A stretch of DNA of 13,831 nt from NCBI GenBank assembly GCA_945870545.1, contig CAMBTF010000012.1:1-13831 (forward strand). The letters are read 5' to 3'. The notes beneath the pieces were generated by a model that worked only from the letters and a program-made list of their open reading frames with translations, was not told the origin of the DNA and made no database searches. Below are positions 1 to 6,674 of the stretch, piece after piece (the first letter of the stretch is position 1; each line of letters starts with the position of its first letter). Made by a program: the position numbers and the translations under genes. This DNA comes from Akkermansia muciniphila (GTDB lineage: Bacteria; Verrucomicrobiota; Verrucomicrobiia; Verrucomicrobiales; Akkermansiaceae).

Positions 1-420
1 CCTCCAGAAGTTCCACGCGAGATAACCCAGCACCGCATAATATAAGGTGAATTCCGCAGCCTTCGCCCAGTAGGAAATTTTCTCCGTCCCGCCGAGGCAG
101 CCGCAGGAAATATCCAGCCCCCGCCACCACGCCGAGCCGACCGAGACACTGAAAGCCACCACCAGCCCGAGCATCGCCAGCCACGCGCCTTTTTTCAGCA
201 TGCCAAGCATGAAACAAAGCCCCGCCACCACCTCCACCCACGCCACGATGTAAGCCGCCGCCACCGCCATGCCCTCGCCGACCAGCTTGTAGTTCCCGAT
301 GTCCACCGCGAACTTGTCCAGGCCGCTGGAGAAAATTTTCAGCCCACCGGCATACACGAACCACGCGCCCATGACCACGCTCAGCCGCAGGGCGATCTCT
401 TCGTGTTTCCGCATTTCCAT
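1..420 (-). CDS. MauE/DoxX-like redox-associated membrane protein (partial, C-terminus off window)
   Basis: The reverse strand is open from an ATG at 420 to the window edge, giving 140 residues with no stop. I see four hydrophobic segments (about residues 10-30, 50-72, 78-96 and 123-140) and the motif GLDISCGCLGG with a Cys pair at C106/C108. A four-helix membrane protein with this CxC motif is typical of the MauE branch of the DoxX superfamily, whose members are thought to supply electrons or help disulfide chemistry at the membrane; the substrate here is unknown. An alternative ATG lies two codons downstream (414). A GAGAG about 8 bases before the ATG at 420 is the only ribosome-binding candidate and sits in the loop of a hairpin (421-445). 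The gene lies 59 bases downstream of the vapC stop on the same strand. The family call is good; the role is inferred. Confidence 0.8.
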   Translation of the reverse strand, partial: MEMRKHEEIALRLSVVMGAWFVYAGGLKIFSSGLDKFAVDIGNYKLVGEGMAVAAAYIVAWVEVVAGLCFMLGMLKKGAWLAMLGLVVAFSVSVGSAWWRGLDISCGCLGGTEKISYWAKAAEFTLYYAVLGYLAWNFWR

Positions 421-445
421 CGCCGCATCTCTCGCACATGCGGCG
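421..445 (-). promoter_or_regulatory. Hairpin immediately upstream of the MauE-like start codon
   Basis: An exact 8-bp inverted repeat, CGCCGCAT (421-428) and ATGCGGCG (438-445), is separated by 9 bases. On the reverse strand it would form a GC-rich stem ending at the base before the ATG at 420, with the purine-rich GAGAG (429-433 complement) in the loop. It could affect translation of the membrane protein or help end vapBC transcription. There is no T-run, so a simple intrinsic terminator is less likely. The structure is seen in the sequence; the role is inferred. Confidence 0.45.
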
Positions 446-479
446 GAAAAGTCACGGAGATTGGGAGGGGTGCGGCAGA

Positions 480-857
480 TTACCAACCCACCCGGCGTAT
501 GCCTTGGATCGAGTCGAAGTGGTTGTCGCGAGAAAGGATTTTCATTGAATGCTGGCGGGCGAGGGCGGCGATCCAGATGTCGTTGTGCGGGATGGGCCGC
601 CCCTTGCGCTTCAGATGATCCGAAATCCAAGCGTAATGGCCGAGAGTTTCGGCGTCTGGGAAACAAACGCCTGCGCTGTCGGTGAGGCGCTCTAGAAGTA
701 ATAAGCCACACTCGGGACGGCTTGAGCCAAGGAGACCGTAGCGGAACTCCGCAACCGCTATGAAGGGTAAGGCGACCGCATCGGCTGCCGCGAGGATGCG
801 GAGGATCCCGCCATCCTTTTCCCCGATCGCAGAGATCGCATTCGTGTCCAGTAGCAT
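480..857 (-). CDS. vapC: VapC-family PIN-domain toxin (ribonuclease)
   Basis: This 125-residue protein has the full PIN-domain acidic set: D4 in LLDTNAIS, E37 in AEFRYGL, D93 in PHNDIWIAA and D111 in LSRDNHFD, with D115 nearby. These residues bind the metal used for RNA cleavage in VapC/FitB toxins, which commonly cut tRNA or rRNA. Length and motif order are typical of the family, and nothing suggests inactivation. The ATG at 857 follows the antitoxin stop by 5 bases, so the two are co-transcribed and probably coupled, antitoxin first as expected for VapBC. The RNA target cannot be read from the sequence. Confidence 0.92.
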   Translation of the reverse strand: MLLDTNAISAIGEKDGGILRILAAADAVALPFIAVAEFRYGLLGSSRPECGLLLLERLTDSAGVCFPDAETLGHYAWISDHLKRKGRPIPHNDIWIAALARQHSMKILSRDNHFDSIQGIRRVGW

Positions 858-862
858 GCCGA

Positions 863-1120
863 TCAGTAGGGTTGTCTTGCGAGATCTGCTGCGTCAGATG
901 CAGCCACACGCTGTGCAATACCTGCGACCACGGATTTCTGGATTTTCGGCACCCCCTCGATGGCACTCATCCACGGCTTGTCGCTAGCTTGCGGAGCTGG
1001 ATGGGTGAGGGTGCGCTCCACTGCCTCGGCAATGAATGTCTTCAGCGAGATCCCGCGCTCGGCAGCGGTGGATTTTGCTTTCCGGAACATAAGATCGGGC
1101 AGATCAATCGTGGTTTTCAT
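863..1120 (-). CDS. vapB: VapB-type ribbon-helix-helix antitoxin
   Basis: An 85-residue protein starting MKTTIDLPDLMFRKAKS, followed by AAERGISLKTFIAEAVE. This is a beta strand followed by two helices, the ribbon-helix-helix DNA-binding fold of many VapB/CopG antitoxins. The C-terminal half (about 45-85) is low in predicted order and would wrap around the toxin. The protein should neutralise the downstream VapC and, with it, repress its own promoter. The start is set by the conserved TTIDLPD strand at the N-terminus; upstream ribosome-binding sequence is weak. Upstream, on the plus strand, TTTTCCCGT (1128-1136) and TTTTCCGT (1145-1152) form an imperfect direct repeat that could be an operator, though this is speculative. 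The specific VapB subfamily is not certain. Confidence 0.88.
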   Translation of the reverse strand: MKTTIDLPDLMFRKAKSTAAERGISLKTFIAEAVERTLTHPAPQASDKPWMSAIEGVPKIQKSVVAGIAQRVAASDAADLARQPY

Positions 1121-1218
1121 ATCTCAGTTTTCCCGTAATTCCGCTTTTCCGTCAAGCTGGGAATCATGTATTAACAAAGATGTTTGCGGAGAAACGCGGC
1201 GAATGCTTTTATCCCCGC

Positions 1219-2016
1219 GTGAGCTACCTTGAGATACGGAATTTGGAGAAGCATTTCGTGAAAAAGGCGGGCGGTCTCCTGACCCACCATACGGATACGA
1301 TCAAGGCCGTGGACGGCGTGAACCTTGAGATCCGGCAGGGCGAGATCCTCGGCCTCGTCGGCGAGTCAGGCTGCGGGAAATCGACCCTCTCACGCACCCT
1401 CATGCAGCTCATCCCGCCCACCTCGGGAGCGGTGATCCTCAACGGCGAGAACCTCAGCGCGCTCGGCCCGCACGAGGTGCGCAGGCGCCGCCTTGATTTC
1501 CAAATGGTATTCCAAGATCCCTACGCCTCGCTGAACCCGCGGATGACCGTTTTCTCCACCCTTGCCGAGGCCGTGCGCCAGCGGCACCCGAAAATGAAAG
1601 GCGCGGAGCTTGAGAAAAAAGTCACCGACCTGATGGCCACCGTCGGCCTCGACGCCGGGCAGATGCGACGTTACCCGCACGAATTTTCCGGCGGCCAGCG
1701 GCAGCGGATCGCGATCGCCCGCGCCCTCGCTCCGGAGCCGAAACTCATCATCGCCGACGAGCCGGTCTCCGCGCTCGACGTTTCCATTCAGTCCCAGATT
1801 CTCAATCTCCTCAAAGACCTCCAGCGCGACCTCGGGCTGACCATGGTCTTTATTTCCCACGATCTCGGTGTGGTGCATTACGTCGCCGACCGGATCGCGG
1901 TGATGTATCAAGGAAAAATTGTCGAGCTCGGCACGGCGGACGACGTATTTCACCACCCGAAGGACGATTACACAAAACGCCTGCTCGCCTCGATCCCGAT
2001 GCTAAGATCGGCCTAA
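1219..2016 (+). CDS. OppF/DppF-type ABC transporter ATP-binding protein
   Basis: Cytoplasmic ATPase that would power uptake of peptides or related solutes with a membrane complex not encoded here. Counting from the GTG at 1219 (265 aa), I see Walker A GESGCGKST (48-56), Q-loop Q99 in VFQDP, signature FSGGQRQR (156-163), Walker B LIIADEP (176-182), D-loop SALD and H-loop H214 in ISHD. The ending PKDDYTKRLLASIP is the start of the C-terminal OppF/DppF tail, but the protein stops there, making it shorter than the usual 310-330 residues. I prefer the GTG because VSYLEIRNLEKHF is where family members begin; an in-frame ATG at 1180 would add 13 unconserved residues. Neither start has a good ribosome-binding site. 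No permease, binding protein or OppD partner is adjacent. The gene overlaps the next, convergent gene by 4 bases. Confidence 0.88.
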   Translation: MSYLEIRNLEKHFVKKAGGLLTHHTDTIKAVDGVNLEIRQGEILGLVGESGCGKSTLSRTLMQLIPPTSGAVILNGENLSALGPHEVRRRRLDFQMVFQDPYASLNPRMTVFSTLAEAVRQRHPKMKGAELEKKVTDLMATVGLDAGQMRRYPHEFSGGQRQRIAIARALAPEPKLIIADEPVSALDVSIQSQILNLLKDLQRDLGLTMVFISHDLGVVHYVADRIAVMYQGKIVELGTADDVFHHPKDDYTKRLLASIPMLRSA

Positions 2017-2318
2017 CCGTTTGTCACCGCGGTAATGAGGCCGTCTTTCACCTTGAAGTTCAGCCGCTCCGGGCGGTAGTCCATCGTCGCCGGGCGCGGC
2101 TCGCCGTCCAACTCGACCACGCGGTGAGGGATTTCCCGGGCATCGCAGGCGGCCTGAACTTGATCCAAGGACTGCCCGACCAAGGACTCGGGTTTCGATA
2201 CATCGATCTCAGATTTTACGGCCTTCACTTCGGCGGGCTTGTCATCGGTGGGTTGTTTTTCATTTGTCTGACAGGAAGCAAGGCAGGCCAGAGTGAACAG
2301 GAGTAGCGGTTTTTTCAT
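2013..2318 (-). CDS. Small lipoprotein with I78-type peptidase-inhibitor-like domain
   Basis: A 101-residue protein with a lipoprotein signal: charged MKK, a hydrophobic stretch and lipobox LASC with Cys at residue 16. A hydrophilic Lys/Glu/Pro linker (17-42) leads to a compact domain, with GQSLDQVQAACDAREIPHRV (48-67) and then ATMDYRPERLNFKV (77-90) before a short DGLITAV strand. The TMDYRPxRLN motif is the hallmark of the I78 inhibitor family, small potato-inhibitor-like proteins that block serine proteases. It is therefore probably an envelope-anchored inhibitor, although no target protease is encoded nearby. The gene is convergent with the ABC ATPase gene, sharing 4 bases at the stop codons. 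The start is fixed by the signal peptide. Family call moderate to good; inhibitory activity inferred. Confidence 0.72.
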   Translation of the reverse strand: MKKPLLLFTLACLASCQTNEKQPTDDKPAEVKAVKSEIDVSKPESLVGQSLDQVQAACDAREIPHRVVELDGEPRPATMDYRPERLNFKVKDGLITAVTNG

Positions 2319-2411
2319 CTGGAAAAGATCGCAGACTGTGGGCCGGATGCAAGAACACAGGCGAAATCCGCCATTGCGGACGCTCCAATCACGACGAAGA
2401 TCAGGAAAATT
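2319..2411. promoter_or_regulatory. Divergent intergenic region with a small inverted repeat
   Basis: This 93-base stretch separates the divergent lipoprotein and helical-repeat genes and must hold both promoters. It contains a perfect 5-bp inverted repeat, TCCGC (2367-2371) and GCGGA (2376-2380) with a CATT loop, which could be an operator or simply chance. I could not identify convincing -35/-10 boxes. An AGGA at 2403-2406 is a suitable ribosome-binding site for the ATG at 2412. Confidence 0.35.
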
Positions 2412-3683
2412 ATGAAATGGAATGCAACCAGCGTAAGCGCCGCCTGCCTGGCAGTAGGACTCGGCGGATTTGTGGCCGGAAAACTCACCAGCGGCTCCGC
2501 AGGCCGCGGCGAGGCGGATGAACTCCTTGAAAGAGCCAGGCAGGTTTCGAGCGAACGCATGTCCTCCCGCCGTGACGGCAATTCCTCGCGACGCGACACC
2601 GCCTCACGCTCAACGCGCGCAGGCGGTGAACGTTCCACTGCCACGATGGACGAGCGCCTCGTGAAAATGGAGGAGATCGTCCGTGGGGAAAACGCCCTCG
2701 ACCGGAGCCGCGCCATGCTGTCCTGGATCGATTCCCTCGCTCCCTCCGAATTCGAGGCCGCTGTTGCCAAGTTCCGCAGCCTCGGTCTCACCGAGGCGCG
2801 GATGGGGGAATATGCCATGCTTCTCACGGCGTGGGCAGAGGCCGACCCGATGGCCGCGCTCGCCTACACCACGGCAAACACCCGAGGAGGGATGGCCACC
2901 GGCACCGTTCTCGCCGCATGGGCCAGCCGCGACCCGGAATCCGCCATTGCATGGGCCGAGGCGAAACATGAAGGCGAGGAGGCGAACCCCTACATGGTCG
3001 GAATCATCCGCAGCCTCGCCGCCACCAACCCGACCCGTGCCACCGAACTTCTGCAGGCTCTTCCCTTCAGCGGCGAGCGCGGCGAGGCTCTCCGTGCGAT
3101 GATGCCCCATCTCCTGAAGGAGGGACCCGACGCCGCGAAAGCCTGGATTGCGTCCTTATCCGACGAGCGCCTCCGCGATGGCGCGACGGCGCGATTCGCC
3201 GAGGAAATGGCGAAGACCGACCCCGCCGCCACTGCCTCATGGCTGCTTTCCAATCTCGGCGAGGCCTCCACCCGTAGCGTGGATGAGGTCTTTGAGCAAT
3301 GGGCGCAAACCGACAAGGAAGCCGCATCCGCATCCTTCGCGAGCCTGCCGCAAGGCGACGCGCGCACCCGTGCCTTGCGCGGACTCGTCACCGTCGAGGC
3401 GCGCATCGACCCTCAGGCCGCCGCCAAACTAATGAACAGCCATCCCGCCGATGTGGACGACCGCATGGTTTACCATTTCATCTGGAACTCCTTCGACAAG
3501 GCTCCCGGCGTGGCCGCAGGCCAGATCGCCCTCATCGAGGACGCAGACGGCCGCAACCGCATGTATCAGCGGGCGCTTGGATCTTGGCTGGAAGACGACC
3601 AAGCCGCCGCCCAGCGCTGGATCGACTCCGCGAACCTGCCCGAGCAGGTGCTGAACTCCCTCGCCAAGCGCAACAAGCCTTGA
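2412..3683 (+). CDS. Membrane-anchored alpha-helical repeat protein (WAxxDPxAA repeats)
   Basis: A 423-residue protein with no enzyme motif I recognise. Residues 5-28 are an N-terminal hydrophobic anchor or uncleaved signal, followed by a Ser/Arg-rich low-complexity linker (about 44-76). The rest is about nine copies of a helical unit of 29-32 residues centred on W/L-A-x-x-D/N-P-x-x-A. Clear copies include AWAEADPMAAL (140-150), AWASRDPESAI (169-179), LAATNPTRAT (202-211), MAKTDPAATAS (266-276), WAQTDKEAAS (297-306), EARIDPQAAA (329-338) and WLEDDQAAAQ (392-401). This resembles a TPR-like alpha-solenoid exposed on the periplasmic side, presumably for protein binding. I recall similar repeats from Verrucomicrobiota proteins. 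AGGA 5 bases before the ATG supports the start. The next gene converges. Being a real gene is near certain; the function is unknown. Confidence 0.85.
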   Translation: MKWNATSVSAACLAVGLGGFVAGKLTSGSAGRGEADELLERARQVSSERMSSRRDGNSSRRDTASRSTRAGGERSTATMDERLVKMEEIVRGENALDRSRAMLSWIDSLAPSEFEAAVAKFRSLGLTEARMGEYAMLLTAWAEADPMAALAYTTANTRGGMATGTVLAAWASRDPESAIAWAEAKHEGEEANPYMVGIIRSLAATNPTRATELLQALPFSGERGEALRAMMPHLLKEGPDAAKAWIASLSDERLRDGATARFAEEMAKTDPAATASWLLSNLGEASTRSVDEVFEQWAQTDKEAASASFASLPQGDARTRALRGLVTVEARIDPQAAAKLMNSHPADVDDRMVYHFIWNSFDKAPGVAAGQIALIEDADGRNRMYQRALGSWLEDDQAAAQRWIDSANLPEQVLNSLAKRNKP

Positions 3684-3710
3684 GAACAGCGACAGCCTTA
3701 AAACGGCCCG

Positions 3711-4760
3711 TCATTGTTTTCCCAGATCCAGCACAAGGTCGTCGAAAATCCCATCGCCACCAGCTGCGCCGCTGCGATTCAGCCCGACGCTATCCAGCTT
3801 GCCTATCACATCCGCCCGCAAAGTCTTGCTGGCTCGGAAGGAATTGGTGCCGTTTGCGACCAACACGTCCAGTTTCACCGCGCCCTTGGCAAGCCGAATC
3901 ACGTCAATACCCATGGACAGCATTTTTTCCGCCGGCGGGTCAAAGCCCATATTCGCATTCTCCGTGAGTTGCAATTGATTATCGACCCTCTGAAAGCGGA
4001 ACGCCCCGCTCTTTAGGGCCGGATGAAAAAGGACACAAACATTGCCGATGGAGATTCCGACATGGTAAGTCCCCGCCGCGGCCGCCCCTCCGCCGAGCTT
4101 GGCATCGACCCGGAACGTGTCGGGGAACTCTGGCTTGCCTATTAAATTCATGGCCTCGAAAAGCAGCCGCTGATCCCCAATTTCGCCAAGCTTGCCCTCC
4201 ATGTGCAACACTCCATCTGCGGCAAATCCGTTTCTCCTGGCATTCTCCACAAACCGCAGCTTCCCATATCCATCGGCCAACGAGGGTTTGGCTTTGCCGA
4301 AAAGCTCCACAAAAAGCTCCCCTGTGGGATCGGCTACACCGGGGTTATCCCTCTCATGGAGCATGCTGGCCAGGGCCCGCGCTAGCAGTTCCTCCTTCGA
4401 CCAGCGTCCGCCCGCCTCCAGCTTCAGCAAGATTTTTCGAAGTCGCTTCCGCACCTCAGGATCATCCCCTTCCGTGATCTCGCGCTGCAAGTGCTGGAAC
4501 GTCCCCGTCAGCAGGAGCTCCTTCTGTGCTTGTTCCCGCTCCGCAAACTTATCCGCAGCCAAGCCTTGTATCAATTGATCTAGGCTTTCTGCGGAAACAT
4601 CCAGACCTTTCCTTGAATTCTCCAATGCGGGGGTTTCAGACGAGAGCTGCCTCTCCTCAAACAGTTCCAGTCGCCAGTCACCGGCTTCTTCCGCACGGGC
4701 AATCGCAAGCCCCAACAACGTGCCCGACACCATTGGCAATAACCTCCGCACACAATTCAT
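3711..4760 (-). CDS. Secreted protein with HEAT-like segment and possible LamG-like domain
   Basis: I start this 349-residue protein at the ATG at 4760, because it opens with a clean signal peptide: MNCVRR, a hydrophobic core, then AIARA before EEAGDW. The frame is open further up (ATGs at 4820 and 4904), but that would bury the signal behind 48 unlikely residues. Residues 57-115 form a HEAT-like helical segment with KFAEREQAQKELL and DDPEVRKRLRKILLKLE, a pattern I know from secreted proteins of Planctomycetes and Verrucomicrobia. The C-terminal part (about 165-349) is rich in beta strands and ends in GGDGIFDDLVLDL, like concanavalin/LamG-type domains that bind sugars or proteins. No catalytic residues are recognised. 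It converges with the helical-repeat gene, 27 bases apart. Export is fairly sure; the role is unknown. Confidence 0.75.
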   Translation of the reverse strand: MNCVRRLLPMVSGTLLGLAIARAEEAGDWRLELFEERQLSSETPALENSRKGLDVSAESLDQLIQGLAADKFAEREQAQKELLLTGTFQHLQREITEGDDPEVRKRLRKILLKLEAGGRWSKEELLARALASMLHERDNPGVADPTGELFVELFGKAKPSLADGYGKLRFVENARRNGFAADGVLHMEGKLGEIGDQRLLFEAMNLIGKPEFPDTFRVDAKLGGGAAAAGTYHVGISIGNVCVLFHPALKSGAFRFQRVDNQLQLTENANMGFDPPAEKMLSMGIDVIRLAKGAVKLDVLVANGTNSFRASKTLRADVIGKLDSVGLNRSGAAGGDGIFDDLVLDLGKQ

Positions 4761-5073
4761 GGATCTAGGCAACACCAGAGCAGACGCCAACTCAACCGCC
4801 AATTTCCGCCCCTCTTCCATGCCCCTAGAATCCGCAGTGGGAAAGCGGATGGGACGCGCCAGCGGGTCATGTGACGGCTGACGAGGTGGCTTGTGTGGGG
4901 TCAAACAGCAGCCAGGGAGGAGCTTTGCCCATGCTCAAGCCGTTGGTAGGCTTGCTTCAGCAAGCTGGCAAACAGTCGAGAGATACAAGACTTGGAGACG
5001 GAAGACGCAAGAAAAGAGAGTGGGTGTGGTATCACCGTGCCGCATCGATTTTTTGTCGCGGCTTTGTTGAAGC
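4761..5073. other. Non-coding interval with hairpin and inverted repeat
   Basis: About 313 bases between the secreted-protein gene and rluD. It holds a perfect 6-bp hairpin, GCTTGC (4950-4955), loop TTCA, GCAAGC (4960-4965). GTAGGCTT (4946-4953) recurs inverted as AAGCCTAC (5070-5077), with further similarity inside the arms; the right arm overlaps the rluD stop codon. Open frames here have no family features. The hairpin could end rluD transcription, but there is no T-run. It may be the remains of a dispersed repeat. Promoter of the 3711-4760 gene should lie near its left end. Confidence 0.4.
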
Positions 5074-6036
5074 CTACGCTCCTTGCCTCTCCAACCATGG
5101 ATCGAAATCCTCGGGCGGCGGGGCGGTGAAGTGGAGCTTCTTTCCGGAGACGGGGTGATTAAAAGTGAGCTGCCACGCGTGGAGCAGTAGGCGCGGGGTG
5201 GGGAGTTCGTGCTTTTTTCCGTAGATCGGATCGCCGAGGATGGGGGTGCCGAGGTGGTGCATGTGGACGCGGATCTGGTGGGTGCGGCCGGTGTGGAGGT
5301 GGCAGAGGATGAGGGCGGTCTTCGTGGCGGAATCGGTGGCGAGCGTTTCGTAATCGGTAATCGCGGTCTTGCCGCCGGGCGGGTTGATGACCGCCATTTT
5401 CTGGCGGTTGACGGGGTGGCGGCCGATGTGGGTGAAGATGGTGTCCTTTGCCTTCGCCGGGATGCCATGGGTGACGGCGAGGTAGAGCTTTTCCATGGTA
5501 GAGCGCTCGGAAAACTGGGTGGTGAGGGATTGGTGGGCGATGTCGGTTTTCGCGACGACGAGGCAGCCGGAGGTATCCTTGTCGAGGCGGTGGACGATGC
5601 CGGGGCGCTCGACGCCGCCGATGCCGGAGAGCTGGCCTTTGCAGTGGTGGAGCAGGGCGTTGACGAGGGTGCCGTCGGGGTTGCCGGGCGCGGGGTGGAC
5701 GACGATTCCATGTTCCTTGTGGAGGACGAGGATGTGTTCGTCTTCGAAAAGGATATCCAACGGGATGTCCTGCGGGGCGGCGATGTCCGGGACGGCCTCG
5801 GGGAGGGCGAGGGAAATGGAGTCGCCGGATTTCACGGAGTCGCGGGGCTTCGCGGGCTTGCCGTTTAGCAGGATGTGCTGCTCGCGGATGAGCGCTTGGA
5901 TGCGGGAGCGGGAGAGATCCGGCAGTTCGGCGGCGAGGTAGGCATCAAGCCGCTCATGGTGTCCATCGACTAAAATCTCAAAACTCAAAATATAATTTTT
6001 AGGAAAGAGATGACGACGACAGGGGATTGCCGTCAC
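5074..6036 (-). CDS. rluD: RluA/RluD-family 23S rRNA pseudouridine synthase
   Basis: This 320-residue protein converts specific uridines in rRNA to pseudouridine. An N-terminal S4 RNA-binding domain (about 27-75, with RLDAYLAAELPDLSRSRIQ) is followed by the catalytic domain with GIVHRLDKDTSGCLVVAK, in which D152 is the expected nucleophile. HTGRTHQIRVHMHHLGTPILGDPIYG is the conserved second half of the fold. Size and order match RluD, although RluC/RluA relatives are hard to exclude by eye. The GTG at 6036 lies 5 bases after the preceding stop; a TTG at 5988 would place the start nearer the S4 domain and is a real alternative. It is the last gene of the operon with the ParA-like ATPase and the proline-rich protein. 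Enzyme family near certain; paralogue and target site less so. Confidence 0.93.
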   Translation of the reverse strand: MTAIPCRRHLFPKNYILSFEILVDGHHERLDAYLAAELPDLSRSRIQALIREQHILLNGKPAKPRDSVKSGDSISLALPEAVPDIAAPQDIPLDILFEDEHILVLHKEHGIVVHPAPGNPDGTLVNALLHHCKGQLSGIGGVERPGIVHRLDKDTSGCLVVAKTDIAHQSLTTQFSERSTMEKLYLAVTHGIPAKAKDTIFTHIGRHPVNRQKMAVINPPGGKTAITDYETLATDSATKTALILCHLHTGRTHQIRVHMHHLGTPILGDPIYGKKHELPTPRLLLHAWQLTFNHPVSGKKLHFTAPPPEDFDPWLERQGA

Positions 6037-6041
6037 GGGTG

Positions 6042-6674
6042 TTATGTGGGCGAGGCAGCCTGCAACAGAACCTCAGTGATCATGTTGATATGTTCAGCGG
6101 GTAGGGCAGCCGGCACCAGCGCGCCGAGGACGATGCGGCCGTAGGGCGTCTCGCAGGGGATCAACTCAAGGATGGCGGCGGGGCCGATCTTGATATGGAC
6201 GTTTCCGGGCGCACGCGTGGCGCTGGCGAGGTTCCGCGCCATGAAGTGCAGACGGCCATGGCCGCTCTCGTCGAAAATCACCTTGCCCTCGCGGTCGAGT
6301 AGATAGATGTCGGTGGCTTGGAAATGTTTCGCCAGCCAATCCCGGAAGATGTCTAGGCGCTGCAGGAACAGGGCGCGCGATGGGGCGGCGGGAGGGGGCT
6401 CGGGGGCGAGCAGGGGAACGGGCGGGGTGTTTTGCGAAACCGAGCGGGCGGGCTGTTCAGCGGGTCGGACGGGTTGTGAAAGCTGCGGCACGGATGACGT
6501 CTGGGGAACTTGTTGCGGCACGGGTAAATCCGCGCCAACCTTTGTAAAGCCTATGAACGAGGCGTCGAATCCGGGATCTGCGGCGGAAGGGTGAGCGGGG
6601 GCGACGGGGCGCAGAAGTTGCTCGGCGAGGTGCCGGACTTCCGCGGGGTCAAGCCATGGGTTGACGGGATCCAT
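6042..6674 (-). CDS. Proline-rich protein with roadblock/LC7-like C-terminus, partner of ParA-like ATPase
   Basis: A 210-residue protein in three parts. The N-terminus (1-22, MDPVNPWLDPAEVRHLAEQL) is a short amphipathic helix. Residues 50-98 are a Pro/Gln-rich linker, probably disordered. Residues 101-206 are a compact alpha/beta domain: a helix (RLDIFRDWLAKHF), paired strands (TDIYLLDREGKVIFDE), a helix (FMARNLASATR), then strands (VHIKIGPAAILELIPCE, GRIVLGALVP) and a last helix. This order suits a roadblock/LC7 (MglB-like) fold, which dimerises and regulates small NTPases, but that is my inference from pattern alone. Its ATG overlaps the ATPase stop by one base (TGATG), so the two are translationally coupled. 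There is no signal peptide, so it is cytoplasmic. Gene real; fold moderate; partnership strongly suggested by context. Confidence 0.7.
   Translation of the reverse strand: MDPVNPWLDPAEVRHLAEQLLRPVAPAHPSAADPGFDASFIGFTKVGADLPVPQQVPQTSSVPQLSQPVRPAEQPARSVSQNTPPVPLLAPEPPPAAPSRALFLQRLDIFRDWLAKHFQATDIYLLDREGKVIFDESGHGRLHFMARNLASATRAPGNVHIKIGPAAILELIPCETPYGRIVLGALVPAALPAEHINMITEVLLQAASPT

Noticed and set aside
1146..1174. Promoter for the ABC ATPase with TATTAA at 1169-1174
   Set aside because: The -10 is only a partial match and the 17-base-upstream -35 (TTTCCG) is poor; the only support is that it would favour the GTG start at 1219.
1390..1956. 188-codon minus-strand frame opposite the ABC ATPase
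   Set aside because: It lies antisense to the Walker A to H-loop region and has no recognisable feature of its own.
4901..5098. 65-codon minus-strand frame in the gap beside rluD
   Set aside because: No family feature, no ribosome-binding site, and it overlaps the rluD 3' end; treated as part of the non-coding interval.
5209..5868. 219-codon open frame on the plus strand opposite rluD
   Set aside because: Composition is Gly/Asp/Val-rich and low in complexity, as expected from the antisense of a GC-rich gene; rluD on the other strand has full domain motifs.
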